9,215 bases of DNA, taken from NCBI GenBank assembly GCA_007133745.1, contig SLMC01000339.1, forward strand, positions 1-9,215. The letters are read 5' to 3'. A model generated the notes under the pieces. The model was not told the origin of the DNA and did not search any database. It saw only the letters and a program-made list of their open reading frames with translations. The translations under genes were made by a program, and so were the position numbers. Positions 1-5,860 of this stretch are shown here, piece after piece. This DNA comes from Kiritimatiellia bacterium. Lineage in GTDB: Bacteria > Verrucomicrobiota > Kiritimatiellia > UBA8416 > SLMC01. The stretch's first letter is position 1, and the number at the start of each line of letters is the position of its first letter.

Positions 1-279
1 GACGAAAAGAGCCCTTTCCGGTTCACAGTTGTCATCGGCCGAGAACGGAATGTCCGACGTTCATTCGCCGCGCTGACGGCCAAACTGTCCGACAGCTTTC
101 GCGCCACCCAATTCCCGAGCCTATACACTTCCGATCTCTTTGTCTTCCAAACTCTGTCCGGGCATCGAAGGCATCGCGACAATAGGTCTGTCCCTTATGG
201 TTCCTATGGTTCAAGGAGGCATCCGACGCGAAATTACAGGCTGTTTTTTTTCATGGGCGAACGCATTGGGTCTTATTGA
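1..279 (+). other. Unrecognised frame open from the left edge
   Basis: The first plus-strand frame is open from the window edge for 92 codons to a TGA at 277-279 and would converge on rpsI. The first 50 or so codons have a moderately G/C-rich third position and read somewhat like protein. The last 35 codons are rich in Arg, His, Tyr and Ser and look non-coding. I recognise no family or motif, and an open stretch of this length can arise by chance at this GC. It could be the tail of a gene to the left or plain intergenic DNA. I see nothing else supportable in 1-240. Confidence 0.15.
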
Positions 280-288
280 AAAAAACAG
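241..288. repeat. A/T-rich inverted repeat downstream of rpsI
   Basis: The arms are CTG-T8-C at 241-252 and G-A7-CAG at 278-288, separated by about 25 bases. They lie within ten bases of the rpsI stop codon, where the end of the rplM-rpsI transcript is expected. The stem is nearly all A-T pairs and is not a GC stem followed by a U-run, so it is not a standard intrinsic terminator. A weak or factor-assisted terminator is possible. Confidence 0.3.
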
Positions 289-294
289 TATGTC

Positions 295-708
295 TTAGCG
301 CTTGGAGAACTGGAACCGCTTGCGGGCGCCGGGCTGACCGGTCTTTTTGCGCTCTTTCATGCGGGAATCGCGCGTGAGACAGCCGCTATTCTTGAGCACT
401 TCCCGAAAAGACCCGTCGGCCAAAGCCAGTGCGCGAGCCAAGCCGTGACGCAAGGCTCCCGCCTGTCCGGCAACGCCGCCGCCGGACACCTTGGCGCTGA
501 TGTCGTATTTCTCGCGGGTATGCGTAATCTGCAGAGGCTGTTCAACGTACTTGACCAGGGCCTCGCTGCAAAAATAATCGTTCACGCCCCGGCGGTTGAC
601 TTTCCATGCGCCAGTACCGGGAACGAGCCGAACCCGCGCCACAGCCGTCTTGCGTCGGCCGGTCGCGCTAAATACCGATTCCTTGTCTTGTGTCACAGTG
701 TTCTCCAT
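295..708 (-). CDS. rpsI: 30S ribosomal protein S9
   Basis: S9 is a small-subunit protein whose basic C-terminal tail reaches toward the P-site tRNA in the ribosome. The 137-residue length is normal for bacteria. Family marks are visible: GRRKTAVARV at residues 17-26, the SGGG..GQAGA.RHG block at 75-89, the TRDSR.KERKK block at 112-122, and the conserved end QFSKR at 133-137. It follows rplM by 34 bases in the usual L13-S9 pair, so co-transcription is likely. The ATG at 708 has only a poor ribosome-binding site. A GTG four codons inside, at 696, is preceded by GGAG at good spacing and would give 133 residues with the conserved core intact. The start is therefore uncertain, but the identity is not. 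Confidence 0.97.
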   Translation of the reverse strand: MENTVTQDKESVFSATGRRKTAVARVRLVPGTGAWKVNRRGVNDYFCSEALVKYVEQPLQITHTREKYDISAKVSGGGVAGQAGALRHGLARALALADGSFREVLKNSGCLTRDSRMKERKKTGQPGARKRFQFSKR

Positions 709-742
709 GCTTGCGTCCGCTCGGGGACGGCAATGTTTTTCG

Positions 743-1186
743 TTAGGTCAGTTCAACGGCTTTCGGACGCTGCGCCCCATGCGGATGCTCGGCGCCTGCG
801 TAAACCTTGAGCCGCCCGAGATGCATCCGACTCAGCTTGTTCTTGGGCAGCATGCCCCGTACCGCCATCTTGACGATACGCTCGGGATGCTGCTTGCGCA
901 TGGCGGACGCCGTGGTTTCCTTGCGTCCGCTCCGCCAGCCGCTATAGCGCTGATAAATTTTCAGGTCCTCTTTTTTGCCGGTCAGCTTCACCTTGTCGGC
1001 ATTGATCACGATCACAAAATCGCCCGTATCGATGTGGGGAGTATAGGAAGGCTTATCCTTCCCTCGCAGACGGTTGGCGATATGCGTCGCCATCCGGCCC
1101 AAAACGCGATCTTGCGCGTCCACAATCCACCATGCCCGATTCGTGCCGGGATCCTTTGCCAATGTTGTTTTCATTGCGTCTTTCAC
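743..1186 (-). CDS. rplM: 50S ribosomal protein L13
   Basis: L13 is an early-assembling large-subunit protein that binds 23S rRNA. Counting from the GTG start, recognisable blocks are WWIVDA at residues 19-24, LGR.AT at 29-34, LRGK at 40-43, YTPH.DTGD at 48-56, INADKVK.TGKK at 61-72, PERI...AVRGMLPK at 101-115, and LKVYAG.EHPH.AQ.P at 126-141. Two starts are possible. GTG at 1186 (147 residues) has AGAGGA at 1193-1198 with a 6-base gap. ATG at 1174 (143 residues, beginning MKTT as in many L13 proteins) has no ribosome-binding site. I chose the GTG on spacing; homology would favour the ATG. It is followed by rpsI and preceded by gcvPB with a 60-base gap that holds a promoter candidate. Confidence 0.97.
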   Translation of the reverse strand: MKDAMKTTLAKDPGTNRAWWIVDAQDRVLGRMATHIANRLRGKDKPSYTPHIDTGDFVIVINADKVKLTGKKEDLKIYQRYSGWRSGRKETTASAMRKQHPERIVKMAVRGMLPKNKLSRMHLGRLKVYAGAEHPHGAQRPKAVELT

Positions 1187-1221
1187 GTCTGTTCCTCTCG
1201 CTCTCGGAAATAAAGACGGGC

Positions 1222-1250
1222 ACCTAACCACAATCCGTTCGGCGTGTCAA
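1222..1250 (-). promoter_or_regulatory. Candidate promoter for rplM-rpsI
   Basis: On the minus strand a perfect TTGACA (1245-1250) is followed after 17 bases by TTAGGT (1222-1227). The -35 box matches sigma-70 consensus fully, while the -10 box matches only its first and last bases. The gcvPB stop codon TGA lies inside the TTGACA box. Position and spacing fit a separate promoter for the ribosomal pair, about 36 bases before the GTG start. The weak -10 box keeps this tentative. Confidence 0.35.
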
Positions 1251-2719
1251 CCCCCTTTTTCCCGAAAAGGTTCGTCCCACCGAAAATCCATCGTCTTGGC
1301 CGCGCGAGTCTCGTCGGGACGGCTAACCGAAGTCGAGCGCGGCGCCTTGCGCAGCGCGTCCGGATCGGAACCGGCCTGCTCGGCGATGGCGCGCATGGCG
1401 GCAATGAACGCATCAAGCGTTTCCTTGCTCTCCGTCTCGGTCGGCTCGATCATCAGCGCCTCCTTGACAATCAGCGGGAAATAGACGGTGGGCGGATGGA
1501 ACCCGCGATCGATCAGCGCCTTGGCGATATCCAGGGCGTGAACGCCCTGTTCCGCCTGGCGCCGGGCGGAAAGCACGAACTCGTGCATGCACACGGTATC
1601 GTACGGAAGCTCGTACACGTCCTTGAGCGCGTTCATGACGTAATTGGCGTTCAGCACGGCGTTTTCGCTGACCTCGATCAGGCCTTGCGCCCCCATCAGC
1701 ATCAGATAGGCGTAGGCCCTCAGACAGATCGAAAAATTTCCGTAGAACGGCGCCACATAACCAATGGATAGCGGCCGATTGTAATCGAGCGTATAGGTGT
1801 TGTCGGGACGTTTGACCACTCGTGACACGGGCAGGAACGGCTCGAGATTCTCGCGGACGCCAACCGGTCCGGCGCCGGGTCCTCCGCCGCCGTGCGGCGT
1901 GGCAAACGTTTTGTGCACGTTCACATGCATAACGTCAATCCCGACATCGCCCGGACGAAATTTGCCGAGTATGGCGTTCAGATTGGCGCCGTCGTAATAG
2001 ACCAGGGCGTCGCGACGATGGGCGATTTCGACCACCTGTTCGATATCCCGATTGAAAATGCCAAGCGTATTGGGATTGGTCAGCATGATAGCCGCCGTGT
2101 TGTCGCTCAGCATGGATTCCAGCGCGCCGACATCGAGCATGCCTGTACGGGTATCCGTCGGCATCGGACGAACGTCGTAACCGGCGATGGCCGCGCTGGA
2201 CGGATTGGTGCCGTGCGCCTCGTCGGGAATCAGCACCTCTGTTTTGCGGTTGCCCTTGTGCCGATGATAGGCGGCGATCAGCATCATGCCGGTCAATTCG
2301 CCATGCGCGCCGGCCATGGGGTGCAAGGTGAAGGCGTCCATGCCCGCGATCTCGCACAACGCATGCTCCAGTTCGTGCATCACTTGCAAGGCGCCTTGCG
2401 TCAGCATGCCGCCATGCCGCAATTGCGGCAGAAACGGGTGCAAATCGGAAAAGCCTTCCAGACCGGCAATGACTTCCAGCGCCTTCGGATTGTATTTCAT
2501 CGTACAGGAGCCCAACGGATAAAAACCGGTATCCACCCCGAAGTTGAGTCGGGAAAGCTCCGTAAAATGACGCACCGCATCCAGCTCCGACAATTCCGGC
2601 AGTTCCGCATCCGCCCGGCGGCGAAGCGTGTCGGGAATCTCCACGCCCTCGGGCACGTCGCAATCGGGCAAGGACACCCCGTGCCGGCCGGGAACGCTTT
2701 TTTCGAATATGACAGCCAT
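1247..2719 (-). CDS. gcvPB: Glycine dehydrogenase (decarboxylating) subunit 2
   Basis: This is the C-terminal half of the split P-protein of the glycine cleavage system, carrying the pyridoxal-phosphate site. With subunit 1 it decarboxylates glycine and passes the aminomethyl group to lipoyl-GcvH in the cytoplasm. The 490-residue length fits the two-subunit form. Visible marks are the GSCTMKYNPK block (residues 70-79), HP.AGAHGE (133-141), DEAHGTNPSSA (166-176), the YYDGANLNAI stretch (241-250), and NVHKTF followed by HGGGGPG.GP.GV (267-288). Lys270 in NVHKTF is the expected Schiff-base lysine. The ATG at 2719 has a strong GGAGAGG site 5 bases away. It lies 11 bases after gcvPA, so the two subunits are surely co-transcribed. 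Confidence 0.97.
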   Translation of the reverse strand: MAVIFEKSVPGRHGVSLPDCDVPEGVEIPDTLRRRADAELPELSELDAVRHFTELSRLNFGVDTGFYPLGSCTMKYNPKALEVIAGLEGFSDLHPFLPQLRHGGMLTQGALQVMHELEHALCEIAGMDAFTLHPMAGAHGELTGMMLIAAYHRHKGNRKTEVLIPDEAHGTNPSSAAIAGYDVRPMPTDTRTGMLDVGALESMLSDNTAAIMLTNPNTLGIFNRDIEQVVEIAHRRDALVYYDGANLNAILGKFRPGDVGIDVMHVNVHKTFATPHGGGGPGAGPVGVRENLEPFLPVSRVVKRPDNTYTLDYNRPLSIGYVAPFYGNFSICLRAYAYLMLMGAQGLIEVSENAVLNANYVMNALKDVYELPYDTVCMHEFVLSARRQAEQGVHALDIAKALIDRGFHPPTVYFPLIVKEALMIEPTETESKETLDAFIAAMRAIAEQAGSDPDALRKAPRSTSVSRPDETRAAKTMDFRWDEPFREKGG

Positions 2720-2730
2720 AGAAACCTCTC

Positions 2731-4065
2731 CTACCTCAACGCCGCCTCCAAGGATTCGGCCAGCATGCCGATATCGCGCTTGGTTCTTTTCTCGGTCACG
2801 GCCACCAGCAGCAGATTGGTCATATCGGGATAGAATCGGCCCAGTGGCAGTCCGGGGGCCAAGCCTTGCTCGACCAGGACACCGGCCGCTTCCCCTGCGT
2901 CCATGGGAAGCCGAACAACGAATTCGTTGAAAAACGGGTGTTCATCCAACACCTCGATGCCGGAAACGGCTTTGAGGCGATCCATCGCGTAGCGCGCCTT
3001 GGCATGACACAGCTCGGCGACACGCTTGAACCCCTCCTTGCCCATGAGACTGAGATAAATATGCGCGCGCAGCGCGCACAGCCCCTCGTTCGTGCAAATG
3101 TTGGATGTGGACTTCTCGCGCCGGATATGCTGCTCGCGCGCCTGCAGCGTCAGAACGAAGGCTTCCCGGCCTTCGCGATCAGCCGTCCGCCCGACCAGTC
3201 GGCCGGGCATGCGTCGAACCAGCTTTCGGGTCGTCGCCATAAACCCAAGATAAGGGCCGCCAAAGGCCAGCGGGATGCCCAGCGGCTGCCCTTCGCCCAC
3301 CGTAATGTCCACACCCATTTCGCCCGGCGTTTTAAGAAAAGCCAAAGCAGTGGGATACACGGACAGTATCGTTAAAATTCCGCGTTGACGACAATGCTCG
3401 ACAATATCGGAAACATCGTCGGCCACCCCGAAGAAATTCGGATTCTGCACAATGACGGCGGCGGTCCTGTCGTCCAGGGCATCGTAAAGCGCCGCGCGGT
3501 CGGCGGGCCCCGTCCTGATATCCGTCTGGGCGAAATCGATCGACAAATTGGCCGTGTAGGAATCCAGCATTTTATGGTAAACAGGATTGATGCCGCCGTC
3601 CAGAACGATGCGGGTGCGGCCCGTGGCATGCAACGCCATCTGGCACGCCTCGCACAACGCCGTGCCGCCGTCGTACATGGAGGCGTTGGCCACGTCCATG
3701 CCGGTCAGGCGACAAATGTCCGTCTGGTATTCATAGATCGCCTGAAGCGTGCCTTGCGACAGTTCCGGCTGGTAAGGGGTGTAAGCCGTATAGAATTCGC
3801 TGCGCGAGGCTAGCGCAGCGACGGCGGCGGGAATGTAATGATCGTAAAAACCTCCGCCCAGAAAACAGGTCAAATGCGAATAATTGCGCGAAGCAATCTG
3901 GCGAAAGCGTTCGATCACCTCCATCTCGGACTTGGGCCCGGGCAAAGCGAAGGACCGGGGCCGAGCCGCTTCCGGGATGACGGAAAAAAAATCGTCGACC
4001 GAACGCGCCCCGCAGGCTTTCAGCATGGCGACTTGCTGTTCGGCCGTGTTCGCAACATAGCTCAT
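2731..4065 (-). CDS. gcvPA: Glycine dehydrogenase (decarboxylating) subunit 1
   Basis: This is the N-terminal half of the split glycine cleavage P-protein. It pairs with GcvPB to form the active heterotetramer; by family knowledge it has the aminotransferase-like fold but not the cofactor lysine. At 444 residues it is normal for the subunit. Marks include FLGGG.YDHY.P (68-79), the block from FYTAYTPYQPE to QGTLQAIYEYQ (91-114), and TGMDVANASMYDGGTA (121-136). The start at 4065 is supported by TAAGG, which overlaps the gcvH stop codon and lies 7 bases upstream, so gcvH and gcvPA are probably translationally coupled. The gap between the two genes is only 9 bases. Confidence 0.97.
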   Translation of the reverse strand: MSYVANTAEQQVAMLKACGARSVDDFFSVIPEAARPRSFALPGPKSEMEVIERFRQIASRNYSHLTCFLGGGFYDHYIPAAVAALASRSEFYTAYTPYQPELSQGTLQAIYEYQTDICRLTGMDVANASMYDGGTALCEACQMALHATGRTRIVLDGGINPVYHKMLDSYTANLSIDFAQTDIRTGPADRAALYDALDDRTAAVIVQNPNFFGVADDVSDIVEHCRQRGILTILSVYPTALAFLKTPGEMGVDITVGEGQPLGIPLAFGGPYLGFMATTRKLVRRMPGRLVGRTADREGREAFVLTLQAREQHIRREKSTSNICTNEGLCALRAHIYLSLMGKEGFKRVAELCHAKARYAMDRLKAVSGIEVLDEHPFFNEFVVRLPMDAGEAAGVLVEQGLAPGLPLGRFYPDMTNLLLVAVTEKRTKRDIGMLAESLEAALR

Positions 4066-4074
4066 GAAATCGCC

Positions 4075-4458
4075 TTAATCATCTTTCCTCAGAGACGCCT
4101 CGTACTGATCGGCATCCAGCAGCGCCTCGACCTCGTCTTCGTCGAAATCGCGCAGCTTGAAGATCCAGCCGTCTTCGTAAGCGCTCTCGTTGATCATCTC
4201 GGGCGAATCCTCGAGCGAGTTGTTCACTTCGGTGATTTCTCCGGCCACGGGCGTCAAAATGTCGCTGGCCGCCTTGACCGATTCGATCACGGCGCACTCG
4301 GACCTCGCATCGACGCTTTCGCCGACCGAAGGCAACTCGACAAACGTGATGTCGCCCAGAGACTCCTGGGCATGATCGGTAATGCCCACCACGGCAATAT
4401 CGTCCTCGACTTTGACCCACTCGTGGGATTTCGTGTATTTTCTGTCATCCGGCGTCAT
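4075..4458 (-). CDS. gcvH: Glycine cleavage system H protein
   Basis: GcvH is the lipoylated carrier that shuttles the aminomethyl group among the P, T and L proteins. The 127-residue length is typical. The N-terminus carries KYTKSHEWV (residues 7-15) and then GITDHAQESLGDI (25-37). Lys62 in the ESVKAASD motif (59-66) is the expected lipoylation site. PV.GE....N (70-79) and the acidic C-terminal helix also match the family. The ATG at 4458 is preceded by AAGGAGG about 11 bases upstream. It is the first gene of the gcvH-gcvPA-gcvPB run. No gcvT and no lipoate-attachment gene is present in the window, and the upstream region shows no glycine riboswitch. Confidence 0.97.
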   Translation of the reverse strand: MTPDDRKYTKSHEWVKVEDDIAVVGITDHAQESLGDITFVELPSVGESVDARSECAVIESVKAASDILTPVAGEITEVNNSLEDSPEMINESAYEDGWIFKLRDFDEDEVEALLDADQYEASLRKDD

Positions 4459-4525
4459 GAATGCTGAACCCTCCTTGGTGTTGATCTACCACCCGCCCAA
4501 TGCGGCCTTAGGCTGCCACCAATAG

Positions 4526-4650
4526 TAATCAGTGATCAGTAGCTCATAGGCGTTAGGGATTAGGTGTTAGGTGTTAGCCACTAATTCCTGGCTCCTAGCT
4601 CCTAACCCCTAGCCCCTAGCTCCTAACCCCTAGCCCCCAGCCCCTAGCCA
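4526..4650. repeat. Phased 7-bp repeat array with a strand switch
   Basis: From 4526 every seventh base begins a new unit for about 18 units without a phase slip. Nearly every unit starts with TAG, TAA, TGA or TGG; one starts with CAG. The first units are TAATCAG and TGATCAG. They are followed by G-rich units (TAGGCGT, TAGGGAT, TAGGTGT twice), a short transition (TAGCCAC, TAATTCC, TGGCTCC), then C-rich units such as TAGCTCC, TAACCCC and TAGCCCC. The G-rich arm (4547-4577) is close to the reverse complement of parts of the C-rich arm (4593-4648), so the array can form an imperfect hairpin. Because 7 is not a multiple of 3, the stop triplets recur in all plus-strand frames. It lies between the regulator's 3' end and gcvH. 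It resembles in style the heptanucleotide tandem repeats described in cyanobacteria. Confidence 0.9.
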
Positions 4651-4716
4651 CGCGTTGTAACGTCCGACAAGACTCCCATCGCATAAACACCCCCCCTTCT
4701 AAGCCATCTTTGCAAA

Positions 4717-5574
4717 TCATGCAAGGGGTCGTTTCACTTTTTTTTCAGGCCTGTCTGCGACCTGCCAGCGCGCCCTCAACGCGCTGGGCGGCACGCCGCA
4801 GCGTTTTTTGCACAGCGTGCTGAAATGATACAGATCCTCGAACCCCACGCGTTCCGCGATCTCCCCCACCTGCAGGTTCGCATCGCGCAACAGATGCACG
4901 GCCTCCGCCATCCTCAGGCGAATCGCATAGTCCATCGCCGAAAAGCCGAACGCCCGTTTGAATTCCGCGCAGAAATGCGGCACGGACCAGCCGCTGATCG
5001 ACGCCAGCGTTTTCAGGGCCAGCGGCTCGCGGCAATGCGCTTCGATATGCCGCTTCGCCATCTCAAGCCGTTCGGGAGGAACCGGCCGACCGTCGACGCC
5101 GCACGCCCGAGCCAGTTCCCGCACCCAGTTTTCCGCCAGATTGCCGGCCACGACCGGATCGGCACGCGCCCCCATCGCCATTTCCCGATGCACAGCCTGC
5201 GCGCAGGCCTCGATCCCGTCCGAACAGGACAGCGCTATCGGCGTCGCGGTCGGCAACCCTGCCTGTCGAATGGCATCGTGTACGCGACGCCCGTCGCAAT
5301 GAATCCATGTGTGCATGAACCCCGCGTTCCGGTTGCCGTAATACTGTCGCTCGCCCGGCGCCCATGCGACAACGGTTCCCGCAGGAAACCGTTCGGGAAT
5401 CCCACTCTCGAGCAGGACAACCGGATCGTAAAACACCATAAGAAGATAATCCTCCGTGCCGGCCGGCCGATCAATCAGGACGGGACGCATGCGCTCCCTG
5501 TATCCCAGGCCCCGTATCGCGATCTCGCTTGTCCGAATCGGGGAATCGACGAAAAACCGCTTGAACCCGTCCAT
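4717..5574 (-). CDS. AraC-family transcriptional regulator
   Basis: This is a 285-residue DNA-binding regulator. Residues 1 to about 110 form a variable sensor region that may be cupin-like, with AGTVVAWAPGERQYYG near 65-80. Residues about 171-270 form the AraC/XylS double helix-turn-helix domain. The first helix-turn-helix is around 186-210 (LKTLASISGWS..HF...FK..FG). The second is around 234-267 (VGEIAERVGFED..HFS..CKKRCG..PS.LR) and matches the family's conserved C-terminal signature. I chose the ATG at 5574 because GGGAGG lies 6 bases upstream; an in-frame ATG at 5613 has no such site. It is divergent from the GH172-type gene, the usual layout for a local sugar-responsive activator, but its ligand cannot be read from the sequence. 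An odd context is that repeat arrays lie on both sides. Confidence 0.93.
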   Translation of the reverse strand: MDGFKRFFVDSPIRTSEIAIRGLGYRERMRPVLIDRPAGTEDYLLMVFYDPVVLLESGIPERFPAGTVVAWAPGERQYYGNRNAGFMHTWIHCDGRRVHDAIRQAGLPTATPIALSCSDGIEACAQAVHREMAMGARADPVVAGNLAENWVRELARACGVDGRPVPPERLEMAKRHIEAHCREPLALKTLASISGWSVPHFCAEFKRAFGFSAMDYAIRLRMAEAVHLLRDANLQVGEIAERVGFEDLYHFSTLCKKRCGVPPSALRARWQVADRPEKKVKRPLA

Positions 5575-5624
5575 GCCTCGCCTCCCGCCATTCCTGACGC
5601 CATAAGAAAACACAAATCTTTCCG

Positions 5625-5654
5625 AAGATACGCCATTGGCCCGAATCCTGACAA
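5625..5654 (-). promoter_or_regulatory. Candidate promoter of the AraC-type regulator
   Basis: On the minus strand TTGTCA (5649-5654) and TATCTT (5625-5630) are separated by 18 bases, about 50 bases before the chosen start codon. The boxes match 5 of 6 and 4 of 6 sigma-70 consensus bases. Direct contact with the palindrome at 5655-5668 strengthens the reading as a regulated promoter. Confidence 0.45.
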
Positions 5655-5668
5655 GCGCTAATTAGCGC
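5655..5668. promoter_or_regulatory. Perfect 14-bp palindrome, candidate operator
   Basis: GCGCTAATTAGCGC is fully self-complementary. It touches the upstream edge of the -35 box at 5649-5654 in the intergenic region shared by the divergent regulator and GH172-type genes. The size and symmetry fit a dimeric regulator. AraC proteins usually bind direct repeats, so a different factor may be the ligand-responsive protein here. Confidence 0.4.
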
Positions 5669-5723
5669 CTTAATCACGCCGTTCTGCCGAAAAAAACAAG
5701 AAATTGGAGGCGTGATTGTTTGT

Positions 5724-5795
5724 GAGTGTGCGGGTGCGCGAGTGTGCGGGTGAAAACTCACACACTCCCAAACCCACATACCCGCACACTTGGGT
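5724..5795. repeat. Phased 8-bp repeat array with a strand switch
   Basis: Nine units follow in 8-bp phase. Four G-rich units (GAGTGTGC, GGGTGCGC, GAGTGTGC, GGGTGAAA) are followed by ACTCACAC, ACTCCCAA, ACCCACAT, ACCCGCAC and ACTTGGGT. GAGTGTGCGGGTG occurs exactly at 5724-5736 and 5740-5752. ACCCGCACACT at 5780-5790 is the exact reverse complement of 5741-5751 and of 5725-5735, so two alternative stems can form. The array sits in the leader or promoter region of the GH172-type gene. It has no CRISPR-like unique spacers. Confidence 0.85.
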
Positions 5796-5796
5796 T

Positions 5797-5811
5797 GCGG
5801 GCGAAGCCCGC
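5797..5811 (+). promoter_or_regulatory. GC hairpin in the leader of the GH172-type gene
   Basis: GCGGGC-GAA-GCCCGC gives a 6-bp stem with a three-base loop, directly after the 8-bp repeat array and about 50 bases before the start codon. No T-run follows, so it is not an intrinsic terminator. It may be a repeated extragenic element or a leader structure. Confidence 0.35.
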
Positions 5812-5860
5812 GTTGATACTTGTTGCGAAAAGGCAAATGAAAGCGTTAAAGGAGGATAAC

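Noticed and set aside
32..214. A 60-codon minus-strand open frame downstream of rpsI
   Set aside because: No ribosome-binding site, no recognisable motif, and a composition rich in Arg, Cys and Gly that looks non-coding.
1892..2833. A 313-codon plus-strand open frame opposite gcvPB
   Set aside because: It overlaps two conserved glycine dehydrogenase subunits, and its sequence is rich in His, Gln and Arg as expected for an antisense shadow.
4459..4545. Glycine riboswitch upstream of gcvH
   Set aside because: Only about 70 bases separate gcvH from the repeat array, and I could not see the tandem aptamer core.
4710..4724. Inverted repeat TTGCA/TGCAA over the AraC-type gene's stop codon, as a terminator
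   Set aside because: The stem is only 5 bp, A/T-rich and not followed by a U-run on the minus strand.
4825..5661. A 278-codon plus-strand open frame opposite the AraC-type gene
   Set aside because: The minus-strand frame has a recognisable double helix-turn-helix and a strong ribosome-binding site; the plus-strand frame has neither.
5724..5795. CRISPR array
   Set aside because: The units are 8 bp with no longer repeats or unique spacers, and no cas gene is near.
5726..5860. A longer N-terminus for the GH172-type protein starting within the 8-bp array
   Set aside because: The extension translates the repeat array and hairpin, while the ATG at 5861 has a near-consensus ribosome-binding site 5 bases away.
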